Part shown: positions 53,357-61,472 of the stretch, piece by piece
How the letters are laid out: every line of letters starts with the position of its first letter
Numbering within the stretch: the stretch's first letter is position 1
Source of the DNA: Flagellimonas flava
Lineage (GTDB): Bacteria; Bacteroidota; Bacteroidia; Flavobacteriales; Flavobacteriaceae
NCBI RefSeq assembly: GCF_900129665.1
Contig: NZ_FQWL01000003.1
Span: forward strand, 1-64,000
Reading direction: 5' to 3'
Length of the DNA: 64,000 nucleotides
Notes under the pieces: generated by a model
What the model was told of the DNA's origin: nothing
What the model saw: the letters and a program-made list of their open reading frames with translations, nothing else
The model's database searches: none
Translations under genes and position numbers: made by a program

Positions 53357-54181
53357 TCATTCCACTTTTTTAATGAGCTGGGCCGTATCCAAAAACTGCA
53401 ATATGGTAATCTGGGGATTTCCAAAAAGATATATACGGGAATTGCCCTTTGCGCTTAATTCTAAATCGCGATAGGCATAGATGCGCGCATTGGCGGTATT
53501 TTCCAAATTTACTGTGAGTGTTCCAGCCTCCATCTTTTCTGCCTTCAATTTGGCACTACCTGTTAAGGTAGTCTCCATACTGTCCGAAGTCCCTTCTAAC
53601 GTAAGTGCTCCGTTTTGCTCTACTTCAATCAAGCTTTTCTCGTTTACGGCGTAAACATAAGCCTCGGCCCTATTGGTCAACCTAATATTTAAAGAATCTA
53701 CATCAAGGTTAAAATCGGCGCGACTACTGTCCTCTAAATTGATATCCATAACGGCTGCACTGGCTTTCAAATCGAGACGGGTATCGGCAAAGGCATCAAC
53801 AAACAATTCATCACTGTTGATAATATCGTCAGAAGTAATACGCCCCTCTTTTACAGAGATTGCCTTAAGGTCTGTATAGTTTACGGTAATATCCAATTGT
53901 TTTTTCGCGGTAACATCGTAAAAAGAGGTGATAACCAGAGTGCTATCCTGTACTTTAAATTTAAGAATATCAATAAGATTGTCGTCCGCTACAATATCAT
54001 AGCCGGGGCCAAAGGATTTTTTTAGCACGATATCCAAATTGTCATTGAGCTGAACTGCATTAAAGGCAGGAAGTTCACCATTCACTTCCGTTACAATGCG
54101 ACTGCCCTTGATTTTTGGTTTACGCTGTGCCACAAGAGCTACATTGCATAACAGAACGAGGAGGATTGTCAGATTTTTCAA
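53357..54181 (-). CDS. Secreted DUF2807 (head GIN domain) beta-helix-like protein
   Basis: The start is TTG at 54181, because the signal peptide (KNLTILLVLLCNVALVAQ) begins right after it and no ATG lies between it and the subunit I gene; a much longer frame overlaps that gene's 3' end. The mature 255 residues are DUF2807-type sequence (GIN, head GIN domain), with repeating strand-turn units (ITVNYTDLKAISV, DLKASAAVMDINLED, ADFNLDVDSLNIRL, LSAKGNSRIYLFGNP), characteristic of a right-handed beta-helix-like fold. Such proteins are secreted or surface-linked and of unknown function. The gene follows the cox terminator, so it needs its own promoter. It meets the acyl-CoA-oxidase-like gene tail to tail. 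Confidence 0.85.
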   Translation of the reverse strand: MKNLTILLVLLCNVALVAQRKPKIKGSRIVTEVNGELPAFNAVQLNDNLDIVLKKSFGPGYDIVADDNLIDILKFKVQDSTLVITSFYDVTAKKQLDITVNYTDLKAISVKEGRITSDDIINSDELFVDAFADTRLDLKASAAVMDINLEDSSRADFNLDVDSLNIRLTNRAEAYVYAVNEKSLIEVEQNGALTLEGTSDSMETTLTGSAKLKAEKMEAGTLTVNLENTANARIYAYRDLELSAKGNSRIYLFGNPQITILQFLDTAQLIKKVE

Positions 54182-54252
54182 AAGTGTTTGATTTAAAGGG
54201 TTATTAAAGATATTACAATTACAGCTAACAATCGTTGTACCAAACTCCCCTA

Positions 54253-54280
54253 AAACAAAAAACCCATCCGATTGGATGGG
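54253..54280 (-). terminator. Rho-independent terminator of the act-cox operon
   Basis: On the minus strand CCCATCC and GGATGGG form a perfect 7-base stem with a 4-base loop followed by a T-rich tract (TTTTTT then TTTT). It lies just after the subunit I stop at 54303, closing the long operon. Confidence 0.88.
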
Positions 54281-54302
54281 CCTTGTTAACTTATATTCTC
54301 CG

Positions 54303-56120
54303 CTAATGGTTGAGTTCTTCCTCGTTTTCCTGAAGTGGTACTGTTTGCGGCACAAAATCTTGGCCTTCGATGATGTACTCCCCATTTTCATGGGTTTTGC
54401 TATAATCATATGCCCAACGGTGCACATGTGGGATTGCTCCCGGCCAGTTCCCATGGATATGCTCCTGCGGAGCGGTCCATTCCAAAGTAGTTGCCTTCCA
54501 AGGGTTCAGAGGACCTCTCTTGCCGTAGAAAATACTTCTTACGAAATTGAAGGCAAATACCAATTGTGCTGCTGCAGTAATTATTGCAAAAACAGTCATC
54601 AACACTTGCACATTGGTCAATTCGTCAAACATTGGGAAGGCGGTATTTTCATAATATCTCCTAGGCACCCCAGCCATTCCCACAAAGTGCATTGGGAAGA
54701 AGATTCCATAGGAACCAATGGCGGTAATCCAGAAATGGACATAGCCCAAGTTTTTGTTCATCATTCTACCCTGGAACATTTTCGGGAACCAATGGTACAC
54801 TCCTGCGAACAGACCGTACAAGGCAGAGATACCCATTACCAAGTGGAAATGAGCCACAACGAAATAGGTGTCATGCACATTGATATCCAGTGTACTATCT
54901 CCCAAAATGATACCGGTCAAACCTCCAGAAATGAAAGTGGAAACCATACCTATGGAAAAGAGCATTCCCGGGTTGAGTTGAAGATTACCCTTCCAAATGG
55001 TGGTAATCCAGTTAAATGCTTTTACAGCGGAAGGAATCGCAATCAAAAGGGTGGTAAAGGTAAATACAGACCCCAAGAATGGATTCATTCCTGATATGAA
55101 CATATGGTGTCCCCATACAATTGTGGACAAGAACGCAATGGCCAATATAGAAGCAATCATGGCACGGTATCCAAAAATTGGTTTTCTGGCGTTTACGGCC
55201 ATTACCTCGGATACGATTCCCATTGCTGGAAGAATTACGATATATACCTCAGGGTGACCCAAGAACCAGAACAGGTGCTCAAACAATACAGGTGAGCCTC
55301 CCTGGTAATGCAATACTTCTCCTTGAATGAATATATCCGATAGGAAGAAAGATGTTCCAAAACTTCTATCCATAATCAGCAATAGCGCTGCGGACAACAA
55401 TACCGGGAAAGAAATAACCCCAATGACCGCAGTCACAAAGAAAGCCCAAATTGTTAATGGTAGCCGGGTCATGGACATTCCCTTAGTTCTTAGATTCAAT
55501 ACGGTTACAATATAGTTTAGGGAACCTAGCAAGGACGAGGCAATAAAAATTGCCATAGAAACCAACCACAAAGTCATACCAGCCCCAGAACCCGGTTGGG
55601 CCATCGGCAGTGCACTCAAGGGCGGATAAATCGTCCAACCAGCTGCGGCCGGACCTGCTTCCACAACCAATGAAATCACCATAATCACAGCTGACAAGAA
55701 GAACATCCAGAAAGAAAGCATATTCAAAAATCCGGATGCCATGTCTCGCGCGCCTATCTGTAGTGGAATAAGAAGGTTACTGAAAGTACCACTCAAACCG
55801 GCGGTAAGTACGAAGAACACCATAATGGTTCCGTGCATTGTCACCAAACCTAAGTAAATGTCCGCATCCATAACACCTCCTGGTGCCCATTTCCCTAGGA
55901 CTGCCTCAAAAACAGAAAAAGATTCTCCGGGCCATGCCAATTGCATTCTGAATAACAATGACATTGCTATTCCGATGAAACCCATAATCAAAACACCTGT
56001 GATAAGATATTGCTTGGCAATCATCTTATGGTCTTGACTAAAGATGTATTTGGTCACAAAGGTTTCCTTATGATGATGTCCGTGATCCTCGTGTCCGTGT
56101 TCGTGTCCAGTAGCTGACAT
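54303..56120 (-). CDS. ctaD: Cytochrome c oxidase subunit I (aa3-type)
   Basis: This is the catalytic subunit carrying heme a and the heme a3-CuB site. The 605 residues show about 12 membrane helices, the HPEVYIVILP sequence with the CuB His and the cross-linked Tyr, WGHHMFISGM with two CuB His residues, and HDTYFVVAHFHLVM with heme His ligands. The N terminus is unusually His-rich (about ten His within residues 6-18) and faces the cytoplasm. It is the last gene of the act-cox operon, 46 bases after subunit II. Confidence 0.97.
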   Translation of the reverse strand: MSATGHEHGHEDHGHHHKETFVTKYIFSQDHKMIAKQYLITGVLIMGFIGIAMSLLFRMQLAWPGESFSVFEAVLGKWAPGGVMDADIYLGLVTMHGTIMVFFVLTAGLSGTFSNLLIPLQIGARDMASGFLNMLSFWMFFLSAVIMVISLVVEAGPAAAGWTIYPPLSALPMAQPGSGAGMTLWLVSMAIFIASSLLGSLNYIVTVLNLRTKGMSMTRLPLTIWAFFVTAVIGVISFPVLLSAALLLIMDRSFGTSFFLSDIFIQGEVLHYQGGSPVLFEHLFWFLGHPEVYIVILPAMGIVSEVMAVNARKPIFGYRAMIASILAIAFLSTIVWGHHMFISGMNPFLGSVFTFTTLLIAIPSAVKAFNWITTIWKGNLQLNPGMLFSIGMVSTFISGGLTGIILGDSTLDINVHDTYFVVAHFHLVMGISALYGLFAGVYHWFPKMFQGRMMNKNLGYVHFWITAIGSYGIFFPMHFVGMAGVPRRYYENTAFPMFDELTNVQVLMTVFAIITAAAQLVFAFNFVRSIFYGKRGPLNPWKATTLEWTAPQEHIHGNWPGAIPHVHRWAYDYSKTHENGEYIIEGQDFVPQTVPLQENEEELNH

Positions 56121-56166
56121 ATCCTTCTTTAATTTTGTTTTTTATTTCTTCTTTTCCTGGCTCGTT

Positions 56167-57225
56167 TTATTCTGCTGGGGCTATGGTCTCCTTAAAAGTA
56201 GCCTGTTCCGCAATCCATTTATTGTATTCCTCCTCGGTCTCTACAATAATCTTCATCTGCATATTATAGTGGGATTTTCCACAAATCTTGTTACATAATA
56301 GGATGTAATCAAATTCCCAAGGTTCGGAATTGGGTCTGCCTTCCGCAGCCCATTTTGCCCTTAAGGCATTGGTTCTTTTTACTTTGTCCACAACATCTGG
56401 ATTCAAACGCATCTCCTCCGTTGTTACCGTGGGCGTAAACGAGAACTGAGTAATCATACCTGGAACACAGTTCATCTGTGCTCTAAAGTGAGGCATATAG
56501 GCCGAGTGCAAAACATCTTGTGAACGCATCATAAAATTTACCTTCCGACCTACGGGCAAATGCAATTCTTTTACTATAACATCATCAGATGCATTTGGAT
56601 CCGCTTCGTCCAAACCTAGAACATTGGCACGGTCGATATCAATCAACCGAACACTTGCATCACCTAGCACATTATCCTCGCCTCCATATCGAGCGGTCCA
56701 ATTAAATTGCTGGGCATAGAGCTCAACAATCAATGGGTCATCGTCATCATTGATATCCATGATATTGGTCCATGTATACAATCCCCATAGAATCAATCCT
56801 GCCAATACAATTACCGGGATTATGGTCCAGATAAATTCCAATCGGTCGTTATCGGCGAAGAACAAAGCTTTTTTGCCCTTCTCCCCGCGGTATTTATATC
56901 CGAAATAGTGTAATAGAAACTGGGTAATGGTCTGCACAAAAAAGATAATGGCAAAAGACACCCACATTAACTGGTCGTATTCACCACCATGAGCCGATGA
57001 AGACTCTGGCAATAGCATTTTTCCATATTTTGCAAAGCTGAATATGGTAATCCCGTAGATAAAAATTACGAACCCAAATAAAAGGTAACCATTGTATTTG
57101 TTATCCTTATCCGTGGCTACCTCTGTATGCTCTGCTTTAAGTTGGGACAATTCGAAAATCTTGGTCATTTGCCAGATTGCAATTGCCACCAGTACTAAAA
57201 CAGTCAATGTTAATAATGCAGTCAT
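56167..57225 (-). CDS. ctaC: Cytochrome c oxidase subunit II
   Basis: Subunit II takes electrons from cytochrome c through its CuA centre. The 352 residues contain several N-terminal hydrophobic segments (about 3-20, 48-68, 88-110 and 134-155) ahead of the cupredoxin domain, and CuA ligands Cys and Met in CNKICGKSHYNM, with a partner His in SQDVLHSAYMPHF. The CxxxCxxxHxxM set is complete. Most bacterial subunit II proteins have two membrane helices, so extra N-terminal helices here are characteristic of the ACIII-linked type. Gene order is actF, ctaC, ctaD. Confidence 0.95.
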   Translation of the reverse strand: MTALLTLTVLVLVAIAIWQMTKIFELSQLKAEHTEVATDKDNKYNGYLLFGFVIFIYGITIFSFAKYGKMLLPESSSAHGGEYDQLMWVSFAIIFFVQTITQFLLHYFGYKYRGEKGKKALFFADNDRLEFIWTIIPVIVLAGLILWGLYTWTNIMDINDDDDPLIVELYAQQFNWTARYGGEDNVLGDASVRLIDIDRANVLGLDEADPNASDDVIVKELHLPVGRKVNFMMRSQDVLHSAYMPHFRAQMNCVPGMITQFSFTPTVTTEEMRLNPDVVDKVKRTNALRAKWAAEGRPNSEPWEFDYILLCNKICGKSHYNMQMKIIVETEEEYNKWIAEQATFKETIAPAE

Positions 57226-57252
57226 TGTATATCTCTCTAAGACTTAATCGTA

Positions 57253-58596
57253 TTAATAATGAAATTGTCTACTCTCTTCCAAAAATGGATTTCGCTTGGG
57301 TTGCAATGGCGCTTTGGTAAGCGTATTGAACACCCAGAACACGAACAATCCTCCAAAGAACAAAATCCCTCCAATTTCCGGTATTCCAATATGCCATTGG
57401 TCACCAACAGTTGCTGGCATGATCATATTGAACACATCCAAGTAATGGCCCAATAGCACAATGATACCTGCCATGATTACAAACCAATTTACACGTTTGT
57501 AGTCGCTGTTCATCAAGACCAATAAAGGGAATATGAAGTTCATGGCCAACATTCCGAAGAATGGCAGTTTATAATCTTGGAACCTTGCTATATAGTATGT
57601 TACCTCCTCAGGAATATTCGCGTACCAAATCAACATGAACTGTGAAAACCATAGGTAGGTCCAAAAAATACTGATGGCAAACATAAACTTGGCCAAATCA
57701 TGTATATGACTATCATTCACATTTTCCAAATATCCTTTGGATTTCAAATAAATGGATATCATGGCGATTACCGTAATTCCCGAAACGAACATACTTGCAA
57801 AAACATACCATCCGAAAAGGGTACTGAACCAGTGTGGGTCCACACTCATAATCCAATCCCAAGACATCATGGATTCTGTAATCAAATAGAACACCAAGAA
57901 GGCCGCTGACCATCTAAAGTTCTTTACAAAGTTTGTATTGTCATCGGATTCATCCTGTGCCAATGATAGCTTTCTTGAATACTCCCTATAGAATATCCAA
58001 CCACCGAGGAAAATAGCGGCCCTCACCAAAAAGAAAGTTGGGTTTAGGTAACCAGCTTTTCCCTGTAGTAACTTATCATGCGCCACCACATCGGCATCCA
58101 TCCAAACAAACATGTGGTTCATGTGCAGTACGGAAAGTACCAAGATTACAAAAACGATTATTCCACCAGGCACCAAATAAGCCGTTATCCCTTCCATAAC
58201 CCTAAACAGAAGAGGGGACCATCCTGCCTGTGCGGCTCGTTGAATAGCGTAAAATGCCAACACCCCCAATGAAATCATAAAGAAAAAGAAGGCAGCAACA
58301 TACAGCGCCGACCAAGGTCTATTCTGTAATTGGTGCAATAGGTGCTCATCATGCGAGGCATCGTGAGCAGCTTCTTCTCCATGGGCGGTCGAAGCACCAT
58401 GTCCTTCATTTCCTCCTTCATGGGCATTCACCTCACCATGTCCTCCCCCGTGACCATCATCATGGGCAGCGGCCACTATGGCTTTAGCTTCCTCCACCGT
58501 ACTTGGGGCAGAAATAAAACCGATTGCCAAAAAAATCAGTCCCACTGCCATGGCAATGAAAGATCCTATTTTAAGTCTGTTTGAAAACGTGTACAT
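57253..58596 (-). CDS. actF: Alternative Complex III subunit ActF
   Basis: ActF is one of two NrfD-like quinol-binding membrane subunits of Alternative Complex III, which oxidises menaquinol and passes electrons towards cytochrome c oxidase. The 447 residues form about ten helices with motifs such as RPWSALYVAAFFFF and MNFIFPLLVLMNSDYKR. A soluble segment at about 45-88 holds ten His residues among Gly, Glu and Ala. The gene stands between actE (15 bases after its stop) and ctaC (27 bases before). Confidence 0.94.
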   Translation of the reverse strand: MYTFSNRLKIGSFIAMAVGLIFLAIGFISAPSTVEEAKAIVAAAHDDGHGGGHGEVNAHEGGNEGHGASTAHGEEAAHDASHDEHLLHQLQNRPWSALYVAAFFFFMISLGVLAFYAIQRAAQAGWSPLLFRVMEGITAYLVPGGIIVFVILVLSVLHMNHMFVWMDADVVAHDKLLQGKAGYLNPTFFLVRAAIFLGGWIFYREYSRKLSLAQDESDDNTNFVKNFRWSAAFLVFYLITESMMSWDWIMSVDPHWFSTLFGWYVFASMFVSGITVIAMISIYLKSKGYLENVNDSHIHDLAKFMFAISIFWTYLWFSQFMLIWYANIPEEVTYYIARFQDYKLPFFGMLAMNFIFPLLVLMNSDYKRVNWFVIMAGIIVLLGHYLDVFNMIMPATVGDQWHIGIPEIGGILFFGGLFVFWVFNTLTKAPLQPKRNPFLEESRQFHY

Positions 58597-58611
58597 AGTA
58601 TACTAATCCAA

Positions 58612-59181
58612 TTATTTTGTTAGGTCTTCCTTTAATTTCATCACATACTCGGAAACCTGCCACATTTCTTCCTCATTGGCCAACTGGGCGGCATAGGACC
58701 CCATGGAGTTCAGTCCGTAGTATATGGTATGATAGGTACTTCCCACAGTGATGTTACGTGCAACGTCATCATAACTGGGCACACCCAATATCTTTTCGCG
58801 CTTAACAAGAGTTCCCTGTCCTTTTCCCTTAGGGCCATGGCAAATGGCGCAGTAGATATCGTACAATTCCTTTCCTTTTGCCAGATTGGTTTCCATATCC
58901 AAAGAATCCAATGGACTAGGTTCTAAACGAGCCAAATCCTTTCCTTCGGGAGTGTTTTCAAATTTATAAGGCAAATATCCCCTTGCCACGGTGTTTTCAG
59001 CAGGAAGTAAAGCTTCAGTTCCCTGAGGAAACAATCCGTTATCAACACCTTCGTAGGTTTCATAGCCAACTGATTCGTACATATTGGGCATGTACTGATA
59101 GTTGGGACTATTTTTATCAAAGCAAGAAGTCATTAGAAGGACCAATGCCAAGACCATACTTATTTTTCCGATACGCTTCAT
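58612..59181 (-). CDS. actE: Alternative Complex III subunit ActE, lipoprotein monoheme cytochrome c
   Basis: ActE is a mono-heme c subunit of ACIII and carries electrons in the periplasm. The 189 residues begin with a lipoprotein signal with lipobox LMTSC. The single c-type heme site is CAICH near residue 113, and the axial Met is in LNSMGSYAAQLANEE; both are typical. Conserved Gly-Pro loops around GPKGKGQGTLV surround the heme. It follows actD by 4 bases. Confidence 0.95.
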   Translation of the reverse strand: MKRIGKISMVLALVLLMTSCFDKNSPNYQYMPNMYESVGYETYEGVDNGLFPQGTEALLPAENTVARGYLPYKFENTPEGKDLARLEPSPLDSLDMETNLAKGKELYDIYCAICHGPKGKGQGTLVKREKILGVPSYDDVARNITVGSTYHTIYYGLNSMGSYAAQLANEEEMWQVSEYVMKLKEDLTK

Positions 59182-59185
59182 AGTA

Positions 59186-59713
59186 TTAAGACTCCTTTTC
59201 TGTAACTTTTAGTTCCACTGCTCCTGTTTCCCACAATAATGCAGTCAACTCATCTTCGTTATCGTGTATCCCAACTTCCATCAAAAAATGGTCGTCCGTT
59301 GTTCTAACATCCGGATTTTCCGCCTTCTTGAAAGGCCACATTCTACTTCTTAGGTAAAAGGTGATTACCATTAAATGCGCCGCAAAGAACACGGTCAACT
59401 CGAACATAATTGGAACGAAAGCGGGCATATTCTCCAAATAGCTAAAACTTGGCTTACCCCCAATATCTTGAGGCCAGTCGTCAATCATGATATAATTCAT
59501 CATCACAATCGCCACCGCAAGTCCCAAACAGCCATACATGAATGAAGTAATGGCGATACGAGTATCCTCCAAGCCCATAGCCTTGTCCAAACCGTGTACT
59601 GGGAAAGGAGTATAAACCTCTTCTATATGATGGTGATCCGCCCTGACCTTTTTCACGGCATGCATCAACACATCGTCATCAGTATAAAGTGCCTGTATAA
59701 CTTTTGAAGCCAT
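59186..59713 (-). CDS. actD: Alternative Complex III subunit ActD (DUF3341)
   Basis: ActD is a membrane subunit of ACIII with two transmembrane helices (about 55-77 and 95-118), and the IMIDDWPQDIGGKP loop between. The 175 residues match DUF3341. The N-terminal soluble part (about 1-50) has the YTDDDVLMHAVKKVR pattern typical of the family. It is two bases from actC and four from actE, which fits stoichiometric translation. Confidence 0.94.
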   Translation of the reverse strand: MASKVIQALYTDDDVLMHAVKKVRADHHHIEEVYTPFPVHGLDKAMGLEDTRIAITSFMYGCLGLAVAIVMMNYIMIDDWPQDIGGKPSFSYLENMPAFVPIMFELTVFFAAHLMVITFYLRSRMWPFKKAENPDVRTTDDHFLMEVGIHDNEDELTALLWETGAVELKVTEKES

Positions 59714-59715
59714 AA

Positions 59716-61440
59716 CTACTTTTTATCGTTTAATTTTTTCGCCTGTCCGGCCCAATCATCGCGTTGTGCCCTTCCTGGGAACGACCCGGTAATGGAATCC
59801 AATAGGTCATATTCTTTTTCGGTCATCTTACTTACTTGTTCAAAAGTGTAGATTCCGATTTGGTTTAGGGTCTCCTCCATTTGAGGACCAATACCCTTAA
59901 CTTTTTTCAAATCATCGGCAGTCTGCTTATCCGCATCAAATGTCCCGATAGCATCCAATAGTGACGACACCTGTTTCTCTTCCGCTTCGGGCTTTTCTAC
60001 CTTAGCCTCGACTTTTTCTACCTTTCCGGCCTTTGATGGCTTTTCATATAAAGGTTTTCCGGCATCCCGAAGTTTTTTATATCGCTCACCTGAAGCCTTT
60101 AAGATAGATTTCACCTCAGCCTGGGCGATTACCGGGAATGTTCTGGAGTACAATAAAAACAGTACAAAGAAGAACCCAATAGTTCCCACAAAGATTCCTA
60201 TGTCCACAAAGGTTGGAGAGAACATGGTCCAAGAAGATGGCAAGTAATCCCTGTGCAAAGAGGTAACAATAATAACGAAACGCTCAAACCACATTCCAAT
60301 GTTCACCACGATAGAGATAAAGAAAGAGAACATGATACTGGTACGCAATTTCTTAAACCACATGAACTGTGGTGAGAACACGTTACAGGTCATCATGGAC
60401 CAGTAGGCCCACCAATAAGGTCCAGTAGCCCTGTTCAAGAATGCATATTGCTCGTATTCCACACCGGAATACCATGCGATAAAGAGCTCCGTAATATAGG
60501 CACAACCCACAATGGAACCTGTGATCATGATTACGATATTCATCAACTCAATATGCTGAACCGTGATATAAGCTTCAAGATTACATACCTTTCGCATGAT
60601 GATCAAAAGTGTATTTACCATCGCGAATCCGGAGAAAATCGCACCCGCAACAAAATAAGGCGGGAAAATAGTTGTATGCCAACCAGGAATTACCGACGTG
60701 GCAAAGTCAAAGGATACAATGGTGTGCACAGAAAGTACCAAAGGAGTAGCCAAACCGGCCAAAACCAAGGAAACTTCCTCGAAACGCTGCCAGTCTTTGG
60801 CCCTACCTGTCCAACCAAAACTCAACAGGCTGTATATTTTCTTTTGGAAAGGCTTTATCGCCCTGTCGCGAATCATAGCGAAATCTGGAAGCAATCCAGT
60901 CCACCAGAACACCAAGGAAACCGAAAGGTAGGTGGAAATCGCGAACACATCCCATAGGAGAGGTGAATTAAAGTTAACCCATAACGAACCAAATTGGTTG
61001 GGAATGGGAAGTACCCAATACCCTAACCATGGACGCCCCATGTGTATAATCGGGAACAGACCTGCCTGAATCACCGAGAAGATGGTCATCGCTTCCGCAG
61101 AGCGGTTAATGGCCATTCTCCATTTCTGACGGAACAACAGCAATACCGCTGAAATCAAGGTACCTGCGTGACCTATACCTACCCACCATACAAAGTTGGT
61201 GATATCCCATGCCCAGTTTACGGTTCGGTTAAGACCCCAAACCCCAATACCTGTTGAAATGGTATAAATGATACATCCTAGACCCCAAAGGAATGCCACC
61301 AAGGCAATGGTAAACACAATCCACCATTGTTTGTTGGCCTTTCCCTCAACCGGAGCAGCAATATCCACAGTTACATCGTGGTATCCTTTGTCTCCAAGTA
61401 CTAAGGGCTTTCGAATAGGTGCTTCGTAATGCGACGCCAT
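59716..61440 (-). CDS. actC: Alternative Complex III subunit ActC (NrfD-like) with a fused C-terminal helix-hairpin-helix domain
   Basis: ActC is the quinol-site NrfD-like subunit of ACIII with about ten membrane helices (residues about 35-440, e.g. WVGIGHAGTLISAVLLLFR). After the membrane part comes a Lys/Glu-rich linker (about 465-505) and then a 67-residue domain at 508-574, starting ADDLKKVKGIGPQMEETL, with a helix-hairpin-helix (KGIGP) and the SFPGRAQRDDWAGQAKK tail. Similar domains occur at the C terminus of some NuoE-type proteins. Canonical ActC of Rhodothermus ends after the membrane part, so the tail is an add-on. The gene follows actB by 33 bases. Confidence 0.93.
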   Translation of the reverse strand: MASHYEAPIRKPLVLGDKGYHDVTVDIAAPVEGKANKQWWIVFTIALVAFLWGLGCIIYTISTGIGVWGLNRTVNWAWDITNFVWWVGIGHAGTLISAVLLLFRQKWRMAINRSAEAMTIFSVIQAGLFPIIHMGRPWLGYWVLPIPNQFGSLWVNFNSPLLWDVFAISTYLSVSLVFWWTGLLPDFAMIRDRAIKPFQKKIYSLLSFGWTGRAKDWQRFEEVSLVLAGLATPLVLSVHTIVSFDFATSVIPGWHTTIFPPYFVAGAIFSGFAMVNTLLIIMRKVCNLEAYITVQHIELMNIVIMITGSIVGCAYITELFIAWYSGVEYEQYAFLNRATGPYWWAYWSMMTCNVFSPQFMWFKKLRTSIMFSFFISIVVNIGMWFERFVIIVTSLHRDYLPSSWTMFSPTFVDIGIFVGTIGFFFVLFLLYSRTFPVIAQAEVKSILKASGERYKKLRDAGKPLYEKPSKAGKVEKVEAKVEKPEAEEKQVSSLLDAIGTFDADKQTADDLKKVKGIGPQMEETLNQIGIYTFEQVSKMTEKEYDLLDSITGSFPGRAQRDDWAGQAKKLNDKK

Positions 61441-61472
61441 AATATATCTTCTAGTTACTTCTTATTTATTGA

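Noticed and set aside
53357..54454. A long frame that would extend the DUF2807 gene 91 codons upstream to 54454.
   Set aside because: It overlaps the end of ctaD and its terminator and the extra part has no signal or family match; a TTG just before the signal peptide is a better start.
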